Shown here piece after piece: positions 8,111 to 16,363 of a stretch of 36,585 bases of DNA. This stretch comes from a virus. How positions within the stretch are numbered: the stretch's first letter is position 1; the number at the start of each line of letters is the position of its first letter. Where the stretch lies: positions 1 through 36,585 of IMG/VR virus record IMGVR_UViG_3300035665_000131. One strand, given 5' to 3'. The notes beneath the pieces are model-generated. The model did no database searches. It saw only the letters and a list, made by a program, of their open reading frames with translations, and was not told the DNA's origin. The position numbers were made by a program, and so were the translations under genes.

Positions 8111-9268
8111 ATGGCATCAGTCACTGGCGCGGGCCATATGAATGTGCCTGTTTCCTTTTATAGAAACTCTATTGTAGTTGACGAGTATGGCTCTCAAAAT
8201 AAGCAGATAGCATTCTATAAAAAAGCTTTCTGCACAGTAAAGTATATCGGAACCCCGTCGGCTGGTGCTTCTGAGGAATTCATCAACGATCAGAAGACGG
8301 GTAAGGTCAAGGTGGAGTTGGCTATGCGCTTCTTTCCTGGCCTCGACTTCGACGATATCTTCGAGATGGAGGGGGCGACCTTTAACATCTACTCGATCCA
8401 TATCGTGGGCCGTCAGAAGTTCCTTACGATACGCGGTGAGTCTAGGGACGACGAAAGTCAAGTGGTCGGCAAGTACCATTCTGACTATTCTTTCGCGAGG
8501 ATATTTGACACGCTCGAGCTTCCTGGGGTAAGCCAGTCGGCGACCTTCACGTACGACGAGTTTGGCGGGGCGGACTTCTCTGTGCCTGTATACTGCAATA
8601 CGGTTAAGCTCTACCGGGACGACCTTATGATATCATCTGGCGTTGTTTCGGGCGAGGCGGTTCAGGTAGGTGGTGTCACCTTCTACAAGGTAAAGCCTGG
8701 GGTCGGTGATGACCCATTTGAATTCGAATTCACCACACCCCAAAACGAACCCTTACGCGAGGGTGAGTTAGTGGTAGACCCCTCCACAAACCTGATTCTC
8801 TATTATGGGCCTCACTACAAGGTGCGGCTTATGTTGCGTCACGGAGATGTCACTACGGAATACGATCAGGAAATCACTTTAGACATCGGAAACGTCTCGT
8901 GGAGGTTTGCTAATACCACGGTGGACATAGAGCCCGCTATGAAGTCTAGCAGCCACCTTAATTACAACTACGCCCGCCTAAACGACCACCAGGACTACTC
9001 CTTCTCGATGAAGTATCCTGAGCTTTATATGACGTCCAACGGCCCATTGAAGTACAGGAGAACCTCCACCTCCATCACAAAGGTGGGCTCGGGGTCGGTA
9101 GTTAATGACGCGGGAACTGCCTATGGCGACAAGCTTATCGTGAAGAAGATCTCCGAAGCTGGGGAGTACGAGTTGTCTTTTAGGGCAACTTTTAAGGATC
9201 CTCTCGCGGCGGGTTTCAACGAGGCTACCGATTCGAGGGTATTTGTTTTACGCCTAACCGTGGTTTGA
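8111..9268 (+). CDS. Head closure protein with long C-terminal extension
   Basis: A 385-residue protein. Residues 1-120 resemble the small head-closure/adaptor family (SPP1 gp16, Phage_H_T_join): a short beta barrel ending in a strand like FNIYSIHIVGRQKFLTIRGESR. The family is normally about 110 residues. The remaining 265 residues are beta-rich with Pro/Thr/Gly spacers and two regions that read like immunoglobulin-like or PKD-like domains (around 145-250 and 255-385, the latter ending GEYELSFRATFKDP). This looks like a domain fusion giving a decorated neck. Head-closure assignment rests mainly on position and the N-terminal pattern. Confidence 0.65.
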   Translation: MASVTGAGHMNVPVSFYRNSIVVDEYGSQNKQIAFYKKAFCTVKYIGTPSAGASEEFINDQKTGKVKVELAMRFFPGLDFDDIFEMEGATFNIYSIHIVGRQKFLTIRGESRDDESQVVGKYHSDYSFARIFDTLELPGVSQSATFTYDEFGGADFSVPVYCNTVKLYRDDLMISSGVVSGEAVQVGGVTFYKVKPGVGDDPFEFEFTTPQNEPLREGELVVDPSTNLILYYGPHYKVRLMLRHGDVTTEYDQEITLDIGNVSWRFANTTVDIEPAMKSSSHLNYNYARLNDHQDYSFSMKYPELYMTSNGPLKYRRTSTSITKVGSGSVVNDAGTAYGDKLIVKKISEAGEYELSFRATFKDPLAAGFNEATDSRVFVLRLTVV

Positions 9269-9269
9269 T

Positions 9270-9719
9270 ATGGCGGATAGAATTATCATCGACTCATCCG
9301 ACCTGATGAAGAAGCTCAGGAAGATGGGCGCTCAGCTTACCAAAGGCGATCAGAAGGAAGTTAGGGCTATTATGTCGAACTCTGTGAGACCTTGGAAGAC
9401 GGCGATCAACTCATCCATCTACGAGATAGCACAAAGGAAGACGGGAAAGCTCAGCCGCGCTATGGGAATCGGGACGTTTGTTTCGTACAGAAAGGGTATT
9501 ATAGGCGCGAAGGTTCGCCCTGTAAACTCAAGGAGAAACAAACAATCGGCAGGATGGAGGGTTCACTTCTTTGCCTCTCCAGCTCGCCAGATGCGGAAAT
9601 CAAAGAGGTTTCCCTTCCAGTCCAAATACAAAGGACAGCAGCAAAATGTCCTCAACAGATTTATGTCTCAATATACTATATTTGTAGAGAAAACCATTAA
9701 AAACCTTAGAAATGCCTAA
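9270..9719 (+). CDS. HK97-gp10-like neck/tail completion protein
   Basis: A 149-residue basic protein. The start LMKKLRKMGAQLTKGDQKEVRAIM, then RPWKTAINSSIYEIA and RKTGKLSRAMGIGTF, follow the HK97 gp10-like pattern, in which a helix precedes a TG(K/R)L turn and a beta region. It lies between head closure and the tail-tube gene, as expected for a neck protein that joins tail to head. It overlaps the tail-tube gene by 8 bases. Confidence 0.8.
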   Translation: MADRIIIDSSDLMKKLRKMGAQLTKGDQKEVRAIMSNSVRPWKTAINSSIYEIAQRKTGKLSRAMGIGTFVSYRKGIIGAKVRPVNSRRNKQSAGWRVHFFASPARQMRKSKRFPFQSKYKGQQQNVLNRFMSQYTIFVEKTIKNLRNA

Positions 9720-10296
9720 CACGACTATCGCCTCTAACGCAGTAGGGGTTTATGTGCTTGACACTCCTCAAACGGAGCCCATTCCAATCCTTACCGGAAC
9801 CACTCTTACGGGAACAAACGCTCCTACAGGATCAGTAGCTGGTGAATATATGCTCGTAAAAACCTCCGCAGGTGTTTTCCTCGGCGTCGGAAAAGTGACG
9901 GCAGCTGGCTCTCCCCTCACCAGCGCAGCGGCAGACCTCGTCCTGGTCGGAGCGGCTACCTCTACCTCTATCGAAGCTGCTTCCAGCATCTCTGAGGTGG
10001 CAGCACGTACGGGAGTTGGAACTTCGTCGATGTTCATCTCTTCTGGCGCTAGCTCTTGGTCTTCTACTATCGACGGCTTGGTTTACGTGACCGACGACAC
10101 TTACGAAGGAACCCCTATCACTGCCATCGACGCTGCAAACGCTAAATACTTCGTCATCCTGAAGTTCGAGATTGCTGCTAACGAGGGCTACATCGGCCAG
10201 GGTCTGATTGAGAACGCAAGCATCACGGCAGCCGTGGATGATATCTCAACCTACTCTGTTTCTGTTAAGGGCTACGGGGATCTTATCAAGCTGTAA
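9712..10296 (+). CDS. Major tail (tube) protein
   Basis: A 194-residue Thr/Ala/Ser-rich beta protein just before the tail chaperone genes, the standard place and size for the tail-tube protein polymerised around the tape measure. The C-terminal segment EGYIGQGLIENASITAAVDDISTYSVSVKGYGDL is the most family-like part (strand, then SITAAVDDISTYS, then GYGDL), similar to other Bacteroidetes phage tube proteins. Its stop overlaps the next start by one base (TAATG). Confidence 0.8.
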   Translation: MPNTTIASNAVGVYVLDTPQTEPIPILTGTTLTGTNAPTGSVAGEYMLVKTSAGVFLGVGKVTAAGSPLTSAAADLVLVGAATSTSIEAASSISEVAARTGVGTSSMFISSGASSWSSTIDGLVYVTDDTYEGTPITAIDAANAKYFVILKFEIAANEGYIGQGLIENASITAAVDDISTYSVSVKGYGDLIKL

Positions 10297-10616
10297 TGAA
10301 TAAATTCCGAGGAGAATTCAAGGTGAAAATCGGCGGTGTCGAACTGGACGCCGCCTTCACCAACTCGGTGCTCTATATGTTGGAAGAGCACGAGGGCATC
10401 AAGGTTGAGAAGCTGGCTGAATATATCGAGAATCATCAGATCTCGACGTTCGCCAAGATTTGTTATCACTCTTGCAAAGTAGAAGCGATTAGAAAAGGAA
10501 AAGACTTTAAGATTGCCAAAGAGAGATTCGTCGTCGAGCTTTTAGATGAGAACGATATCGAAGAAATCGGACAGGCGATCAGCAATGCCCTTGCGCTGGA
10601 AGAAAAAAAGGATTAA
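10296..10616 (+). CDS. Tail assembly chaperone, G-type short form
   Basis: A 106-residue protein between the tube and tape-measure genes, the place of the lambda gpG-like tail assembly chaperone. It contains VELDAAFTNSVLYMLEEHEG and a charged helical C-terminal half. Its end carries the slippery heptamer A AAA AAG, allowing ribosomes to slip back one base and continue into the downstream frame, which gives a longer G-T product. Both forms coat the tape measure during tail assembly in lambda-type phages. Confidence 0.85.
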   Translation: MNKFRGEFKVKIGGVELDAAFTNSVLYMLEEHEGIKVEKLAEYIENHQISTFAKICYHSCKVEAIRKGKDFKIAKERFVVELLDENDIEEIGQAISNALALEEKKD

Positions 10617-10647
10617 GCGACACGGAACCGGAAGCGCCGGTGTCGCT
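10604..10647 (+). promoter_or_regulatory. Programmed -1 frameshift signal
   Basis: The heptamer A AAA AAG (10604-10610) is in exactly the frame required for -1 slippage (codons GAA|AAA|AAG). Five bases later an 8-base-pair perfect stem begins: 10616-10623 AGCGACAC pairs with 10640-10647 GTGTCGCT, with a partly paired loop. A slippery heptamer plus stem at 5-9 bases is the classic arrangement, as in dnaX and the tail genes of many siphophages. The zero-frame stop TAA is at 10614-10616. Confidence 0.9.
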
Positions 10648-10957
10648 CAAACAGATTTATAATTCAGCACTTGAGGCAGGTATCCTGCCTCATTTGTTTT
10701 GGGATATGACCTTCGCTGAAGCGTCAGCGGTGGTAAACGGTATGAAGCTCAGGGACAGCATAAGCTGGAACCATACCGCGACCATATTGTCTATGATAGC
10801 TAATGTGAACCGATCGTCTAGCAGCAGGTCATATAAACCAGAAGACTTCCACCCGTACGTTAAAGAAGTAAAGAGACCGGAAAAAGATATAAAACAGACC
10901 TTCCAAAGACTTAAAAATGGCATCCATAGCAAGCGTAACAGCGGCCCTGATACTTGA
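10607..10957 (+). CDS. Tail assembly chaperone, T segment made by frameshift
   Basis: An open frame in the -1 phase relative to the upstream chaperone gene. Read through the slip site it adds 115 residues (starting GLSDTEPEAPVSLKQIY) and gives a fusion of about 220 residues. A GTG at 10640 could be called as a start but lies inside the stimulatory stem, and the fusion explains the frame better. The body (AGILPHLFWDMTFAEASAVVNG) matches the small C-terminal part of such chaperones, with an F-W-x-M-T motif. It overlaps the tape-measure start by 41 bases. Confidence 0.85.
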   Translation, partial: KGLSDTEPEAPVSLKQIYNSALEAGILPHLFWDMTFAEASAVVNGMKLRDSISWNHTATILSMIANVNRSSSSRSYKPEDFHPYVKEVKRPEKDIKQTFQRLKNGIHSKRNSGPDT

Positions 10958-13622
10958 CATAAGTAAGTTCAAAAGTCAGATACAGGGCGCGGAGAAAGAG
11001 TTGTTGAAGATGAATCGTTCGATGCAGAGCATCGGCATGAATCTCTCGGCGGCACTTACCCTTCCCATTGGCGCTTTTGCTGCCACAGCCACAAAGACGG
11101 CTGCTGAGTTTGGTTTTATCCAAGCGAAGATCGCGGGTCTTAGCGGAAGCTCTACAATTATAGAGGGGCTATCTAATTCAGCCAGACAACTCGGTAGGGA
11201 CACAATCTTCACGGCTGCTGAGGTGTCTAACCTCCAGCTCGAATTGGTGAAGCTTGGCCTAAGGGAGAGGGAGATCAAGGCGGTTCAAGAACAAACGGTT
11301 CGTTTTGCTCAGGCCCTCGACGTAGACCTGGCTCAGGCCGGATCAACTATAGCTGAGCTTCTGAACAAGATGCCCAGTTCTTTTGATCAGTTTGCCAGCA
11401 AGACTGAAGCGGTAACCTACGCCACGGATGCCTTTGCTTATGCTGTTGCTAGTTCTGCACTTGACGTTGAAGGTTTAACCAGCTCGCTCAACTATGTTGG
11501 TTCTGAAGCTGATGCAATGGGTTTCTCATTTGAGAATACGGTAGGTATGCTTGCCGTGCTCGCCAACGCTGGCTATAAGGGCTCTCGTGCGGGTACTCAG
11601 CTAAGGAGGATTTTGGTAGAGGTAGCTGCGGCAAGCGATGACTCTGGCAAGGCTATGAGAGAGTTTAACCAGAGTGGAGCCAATTTCCAAGAGGTATTGC
11701 AGCAGGTTGGTATCAGGGCGGCAGGTATGGGTGTTGCTTTGCAGGGGCAGCAGGGCTTCATAGATAACTTTGCTAGGGGCATGGAGAACTCTGAGGGATA
11801 CCTTCAGAACGTCTCTGACGTCATCGAGGACTCTCTTCAATACTCGCTCAAGAGAGTTCAGTCTGCCTTCGAGGAATTGCAGATTTCATTTACTACTGCT
11901 GTAGAACCAGCCATTAGGTTGTTACTTGATGCCTTGACGTTTCTCATTAACGGCTTCTCGGCTATCCCAGGCCCGATCAAGGTTGTTATGGTGGCATTGG
12001 CTGCTCTCGCTGCCGTGGTAGGCCCACTGCTTGTGATCATTGCCAAGTACAACATCTTGATGATTCAGGCGACCGTTGCTAACGCAAGGTTCGCTATGAG
12101 CATGAGGGCGATGATGGCGGCTATGGGTTGGATTGGCCTGATTGGCCTTGCTATTGGAATTATTGCGTCTTTTGTTACTGGAACCAAAAGTGCTACAGAT
12201 TCATTTGATGAATTTAAGAAGTCATTAGGTGGGTTAAAAGTTCCTGGAGAGAATATAGGTCTTATAGAAGAAAAGATTAGCGATCTTGAAGAGCAGATAA
12301 TTAACTCAACCAAGGCAATAGACGCAGAGCAAAAAAGGTTGATGAGTCAAGGATTTAGTGCCACTAAGGTTGACGCACTTGGCGCTGGCAGGTTAGAAAG
12401 CCTTAAAAAAGAGAATGAAATACTAAAGCGTCAGCGTTCAGAAACAATAGCTCTTCTTTATTTAGAAAGACAAAGGAAAGAGGAGTACGACAAGAGGGTA
12501 CAGACCATAAAGCAGTATTGGGCTCAAATAGAAAATGAGCAAAAACTTGGCGGCAGAAGCTTTGATCAGATTTTAGCTAGATATAGAGAACTAGAGTCTA
12601 TCATAAAAAAACTTCAAGCCGCTTCAAAGAGCGGGGGTGATGCTGGAAAGATCTATTCTGACATACTTGTCTTAACGGAGGAGAAGGACGAACTAAAGGG
12701 CATACTTGAAACCCTTGGCTATTCATTTGATAGCAGCAAGAAGGGTATTTCGGAATGGGAAAAGGCTGTAAAGACCGCTAGCGATGCTTGGAAGAGAGCC
12801 CAAGCTGAGTTTGGCATGACAGGGGACGAAGTGGCGAAGCTAGAGGCGTTTGCTGCGGCACAGAAAGAGCTTGCCCTTGCTGCTGCTGCGCTTGGAAAGA
12901 CTTCCGATCCCGTGGCTATAAAGGCTTTAGAAGACTTCCTTGAGTTCACTTCCAGGGCTGAAACGGCAAGGAAGATGGTGGAAACATCTAAGGCTATAGA
13001 AGACGCTAATTCAGCTTATATACAGACAATTGATTCCCTTAACTTCCAAAGGGGTCTTGGGGGAATTACTGATGCGGAATACACTCAGCAACAGGCCGAT
13101 TCATTAAGGTCTTTGGCTGACTCGATGCTTCAGCTTGGCAACATTGACTTGGCTACTGAGTATTACAATCAGGCCATTGCTCTAGACGCCCTAATAAAGA
13201 AGCAGGAGGAGTCAAATGAATTGCAAACAACTCAAAAACAAGAATTCCTTTCCTTCGTCCAAAATATAGGCAATGCGTTTGGCAATATCTTCAGAGATCT
13301 GACCTCGGGATCAAAGACATTTGCGGAGGTGCTCAAGACCAATATGATTGATGCCCTCACCGCGATCTTGGCAAAACTCGTAGCCATCGCTGTCATGTGG
13401 GGTATTATCGCCATCCTGTCTGGAGGAACTAGTGTTTTATCTGGGGCGGCTCAAGGTATACAGAAGGCTGGTTTTGGTTCCTTTGCTATGGGTCAATTTG
13501 GTCTCGGTAGTTTTGGTAACAAATCGGCACCTGTAACAGTGGACGGATCGATCAGCGGTCATACTATTTATCTTTCGAACAAAAGAGCGTTGAACTCCTA
13601 CGACAGAACTTATGGCGGTTAA
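10917..13622 (+). CDS. Tape measure protein
   Basis: A 901-residue protein of low complexity and long helices, the longest of the early tail genes and directly after the chaperones. Residues 15-330 match the phage tape-measure core (TMP N-terminal region with FGFIQAKIAGLSGSS and the LAVLANAGYKGSRAGTQLRRIL segment). Two hydrophobic stretches occur near residues 350-415 (ALAALAAVVGPLLVII; MGWIGLIGLAIGIIASF) and another near the C-terminus (LVAIAVMWGIIAILSG). Coiled-coil regions lie between. With roughly 0.15 nm per residue a tail of about 130 nm is expected. I see no peptidase or muramidase motif. Confidence 0.95.
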   Translation: MASIASVTAALILDISKFKSQIQGAEKELLKMNRSMQSIGMNLSAALTLPIGAFAATATKTAAEFGFIQAKIAGLSGSSTIIEGLSNSARQLGRDTIFTAAEVSNLQLELVKLGLREREIKAVQEQTVRFAQALDVDLAQAGSTIAELLNKMPSSFDQFASKTEAVTYATDAFAYAVASSALDVEGLTSSLNYVGSEADAMGFSFENTVGMLAVLANAGYKGSRAGTQLRRILVEVAAASDDSGKAMREFNQSGANFQEVLQQVGIRAAGMGVALQGQQGFIDNFARGMENSEGYLQNVSDVIEDSLQYSLKRVQSAFEELQISFTTAVEPAIRLLLDALTFLINGFSAIPGPIKVVMVALAALAAVVGPLLVIIAKYNILMIQATVANARFAMSMRAMMAAMGWIGLIGLAIGIIASFVTGTKSATDSFDEFKKSLGGLKVPGENIGLIEEKISDLEEQIINSTKAIDAEQKRLMSQGFSATKVDALGAGRLESLKKENEILKRQRSETIALLYLERQRKEEYDKRVQTIKQYWAQIENEQKLGGRSFDQILARYRELESIIKKLQAASKSGGDAGKIYSDILVLTEEKDELKGILETLGYSFDSSKKGISEWEKAVKTASDAWKRAQAEFGMTGDEVAKLEAFAAAQKELALAAAALGKTSDPVAIKALEDFLEFTSRAETARKMVETSKAIEDANSAYIQTIDSLNFQRGLGGITDAEYTQQQADSLRSLADSMLQLGNIDLATEYYNQAIALDALIKKQEESNELQTTQKQEFLSFVQNIGNAFGNIFRDLTSGSKTFAEVLKTNMIDALTAILAKLVAIAVMWGIIAILSGGTSVLSGAAQGIQKAGFGSFAMGQFGLGSFGNKSAPVTVDGSISGHTIYLSNKRALNSYDRTYGG

Positions 13623-16359
13623 ACACCTATTTAGCACGGAGTATGTCAGCCAAGCCGGGGTAAGGTACAAGCTTGACATCCACCACCTATACGCCAACTC
13701 TTCGGTTGGCACTCCCACGAGTTTCGACGTTTCGAACATTTCGTTGGACTATCAGTCCTCCGATCTGATGCCGCCGCTGATTGGTTCGTCTATGAGGGTG
13801 TCTGCCTATATGAGCTATGCCCAAAGGGACGCCTTCTTTAACGCCACGAAGACGGAATACGACAACCCCGTCTCGTGTGCTTTCTACGAGTATAAGGACG
13901 ATGCTTTCGCCTTGATATGGTGCGGCCTCCTTGTGCCAGAGGAATGCTCTGAAATCATCTCTGACGAGCCCATATCCATCGAGATGGCCTTCTCTGACGG
14001 TATAGGAACGCTTGCGCTGTACAACTTCGCAGATGAGAATGGAGAGCCATATACGGACAGGGTGTCTATGGCAAAGACCATATACCGCCTATTGAAGAAC
14101 CTGCCTCATGTGCAGCTGTACAGCTCACCTGAACAAGTTACATTCAGAGAGATCGGAACCCCAACCCCTTCTACGGGGTCGGCTAACCCATGGAACCCCG
14201 CCCTCTCCGTATTCGACAATACGTACATCACCAGTTCTACCTTCAACATACCCAAGCAGGAGTTGCAGCGGGATAGGACTTTGGTGGTCGATGACAGCAC
14301 CAGCTTCAGATCGTGTTACGAGGTATTGGAGGATATCTGCGTCGGTATGGGCCTTTCGTGCTGTATGGCAGAGGGCAAGGTGACGTTCTTCTCCAGGCCA
14401 TACCTGGCCTTTATTCCAAACAAGTCTCAGGTCAGATACAGAGACTTCGCTGGCAGCCAAGAGTCGGATTTCGATGCCACGACAGACAAGGGTTATTACG
14501 ACGCCCCGTTAGAGATAACGGAGTTCCTTTCGGGCGCTAATAAGTCGTTCCAATACCCTATAAAGGGCTATTCCATCACCCACGAGCAGTTCGGAAGTGA
14601 CATCATATCCGTCGAGACGAGCGAGTTCAGCAGGCAGAGAAGGCGGCTTTTAGGCCTTATACCTATGGGCACTGACCTTACGAACATAGGTACTTTTGGG
14701 CCGTCATCTGTGTATTATGAGACCTCGAGACTTGGCGGTATGGGCGAATATCAGTTCGATATACAGAAAGTCCTTCTGAGGGGTGACTCTTTGGGGTCTA
14801 TAAAAGATATCTCTATCACTGGAGATGGGGAAAACACGATAAGGATTCAGCACAAGCTGAGGGTTGGAATGCGCCATAAGGGGCTTTATGACGATGTCGG
14901 CTTGCCAGGTCAAGATGTGTACAGGGTTGGAAACACCGTGGTGTGCAGGATGATTATCGAGCTTGTGGATGATACTGGCATCGCATATAGACTCAGAAGA
15001 AGGGTCATAACGATTGATGAGTATAGCACTGGGCAACAGCTTTCGTTGGACATAACCGAACCGGCGCCTCCTCTCATAACTATAGATTACGACTACAGGC
15101 CAAAGACGTACGCCACTTATCCTGGCGGCGGGCCTACTGGGGAGTTTGGATTCGACTGGGTTGCTTCGAACCAAGCTGGATTCAGCACGGCCTTCTTAGA
15201 GTGTATTGTGAACGACCCTGGATATCAGGACGAGGACTCTATAGGTAAATGCGAGTTGTTTTTGACGGAAGAGTTCCCTAACGGCTATTTCCCTGTGCCG
15301 ACTGGCTGTGTTCCAAACGAAAACGGTTATAGCCTTGACCCAAAGAAGGGTCAGGAGTACAACACGTTTAACTTCAGCATGGATCACGTGTTCACTGTTC
15401 CTAACTCATCCACAGAATTCGTTGAGTTCAGGGCTTATGGAAGAAGGATTATCGTTTACGGGGCCAACCAAATACCACTTGCCGCAAGCAACAACTACTC
15501 TTCGGAGGTGCAGCCTGTTCACGCAACATTTTTGGGTAATACCTACATAGACTCCCTTGATGGCCTGTTGGGAACGGATCGTCCATACAGACCGAAGTCT
15601 GTAGATGTTGTTGGCTTTGTGGCGAGGATTGGCGAGGGTGGAGACGAGCAGGAGAAGACGACTATAGCGTTTAATACGGGGGGGTCTGAGATCGTCGACG
15701 GCGGAAGCACGAGACTTTCGGCTCGATCTTATACTACAGACAACACGAGAAGGGGGCTTCTGTGGGCGAACTACAACACCTCGGGAGGAACAGTCGATGG
15801 GCCCACTTTAGACACCACCTGGGCGCCTGAATACGACACAGACGACTTCAGCGTTGACCTGCACCATATGGTGTGCTCTGAGGCCGCTAAAATGCGTCAA
15901 AAAGCCCGTGAGTTTATGTCTGCAACGGCTATAAACGTCCCGGTGATTCATCCATATAGGCTTTTTACCACCCAATCCCTGTCTTCTGGGACGGAAATGT
16001 ACCTTCCCTTCGCCATAAAGTTCGATATGCTCAAGGGCCACTGCTCTGTCGATGCTATGCTCATCGGCTTTGAGAGAGGCGCTATCTTGGAGGTGAATGA
16101 CAACGGGAAGGCTAGAAAAGGGGCTGGCGGGAACGGAGACGGGCCCTCAGAACCTGGTTGGGGCGAGGTTATTAACGGAAAAGTGCTCGTTCAGGGTCAA
16201 AAAGTAGACCTTATCTCCATCACAGAGGCCATCGACCTGGATGTGGTGAAGACAAAGACCGACTTTATCACCGTTACTGAGCCCGTAGACCTCAATGATA
16301 TATCGGCGCCCGATCTCGGCAAATTAGAACTATTCTCTATCTTTATAGGCAAGAAATAA
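13612..16359 (+). CDS. Tail-tip/baseplate protein (hub candidate)
   Basis: A 915-residue protein following the tape measure, overlapping it by 11 bases. The N-terminal 110 residues (FDVSNISLDYQSSDLMPPLIGSSM, then FALIWCGLLVPEE) read like a distal-tail or hub entry domain seen in Bacteroidetes siphophages, where they bind the tail tube end. The middle is beta-rich; a proline-rich segment (PAPPLITIDYDYRPKT) near 485 separates a C-terminal half that ends in an apparent duplicated motif, VDLISITEAIDLDVV and DFITVTEPVDLNDI. I see no catalytic motif. It probably fuses the roles of distal tail and tail-associated proteins; that split is inference. Confidence 0.7.
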   Translation: MAVKHLFSTEYVSQAGVRYKLDIHHLYANSSVGTPTSFDVSNISLDYQSSDLMPPLIGSSMRVSAYMSYAQRDAFFNATKTEYDNPVSCAFYEYKDDAFALIWCGLLVPEECSEIISDEPISIEMAFSDGIGTLALYNFADENGEPYTDRVSMAKTIYRLLKNLPHVQLYSSPEQVTFREIGTPTPSTGSANPWNPALSVFDNTYITSSTFNIPKQELQRDRTLVVDDSTSFRSCYEVLEDICVGMGLSCCMAEGKVTFFSRPYLAFIPNKSQVRYRDFAGSQESDFDATTDKGYYDAPLEITEFLSGANKSFQYPIKGYSITHEQFGSDIISVETSEFSRQRRRLLGLIPMGTDLTNIGTFGPSSVYYETSRLGGMGEYQFDIQKVLLRGDSLGSIKDISITGDGENTIRIQHKLRVGMRHKGLYDDVGLPGQDVYRVGNTVVCRMIIELVDDTGIAYRLRRRVITIDEYSTGQQLSLDITEPAPPLITIDYDYRPKTYATYPGGGPTGEFGFDWVASNQAGFSTAFLECIVNDPGYQDEDSIGKCELFLTEEFPNGYFPVPTGCVPNENGYSLDPKKGQEYNTFNFSMDHVFTVPNSSTEFVEFRAYGRRIIVYGANQIPLAASNNYSSEVQPVHATFLGNTYIDSLDGLLGTDRPYRPKSVDVVGFVARIGEGGDEQEKTTIAFNTGGSEIVDGGSTRLSARSYTTDNTRRGLLWANYNTSGGTVDGPTLDTTWAPEYDTDDFSVDLHHMVCSEAAKMRQKAREFMSATAINVPVIHPYRLFTTQSLSSGTEMYLPFAIKFDMLKGHCSVDAMLIGFERGAILEVNDNGKARKGAGGNGDGPSEPGWGEVINGKVLVQGQKVDLISITEAIDLDVVKTKTDFITVTEPVDLNDISAPDLGKLELFSIFIGKK

Positions 16360-16363
16360 GGCT

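Noticed and set aside
10640-10642. GTG as an independent start for the T segment
   Set aside because: It lies within the frameshift stem and the slip site gives a better explanation of the frame.
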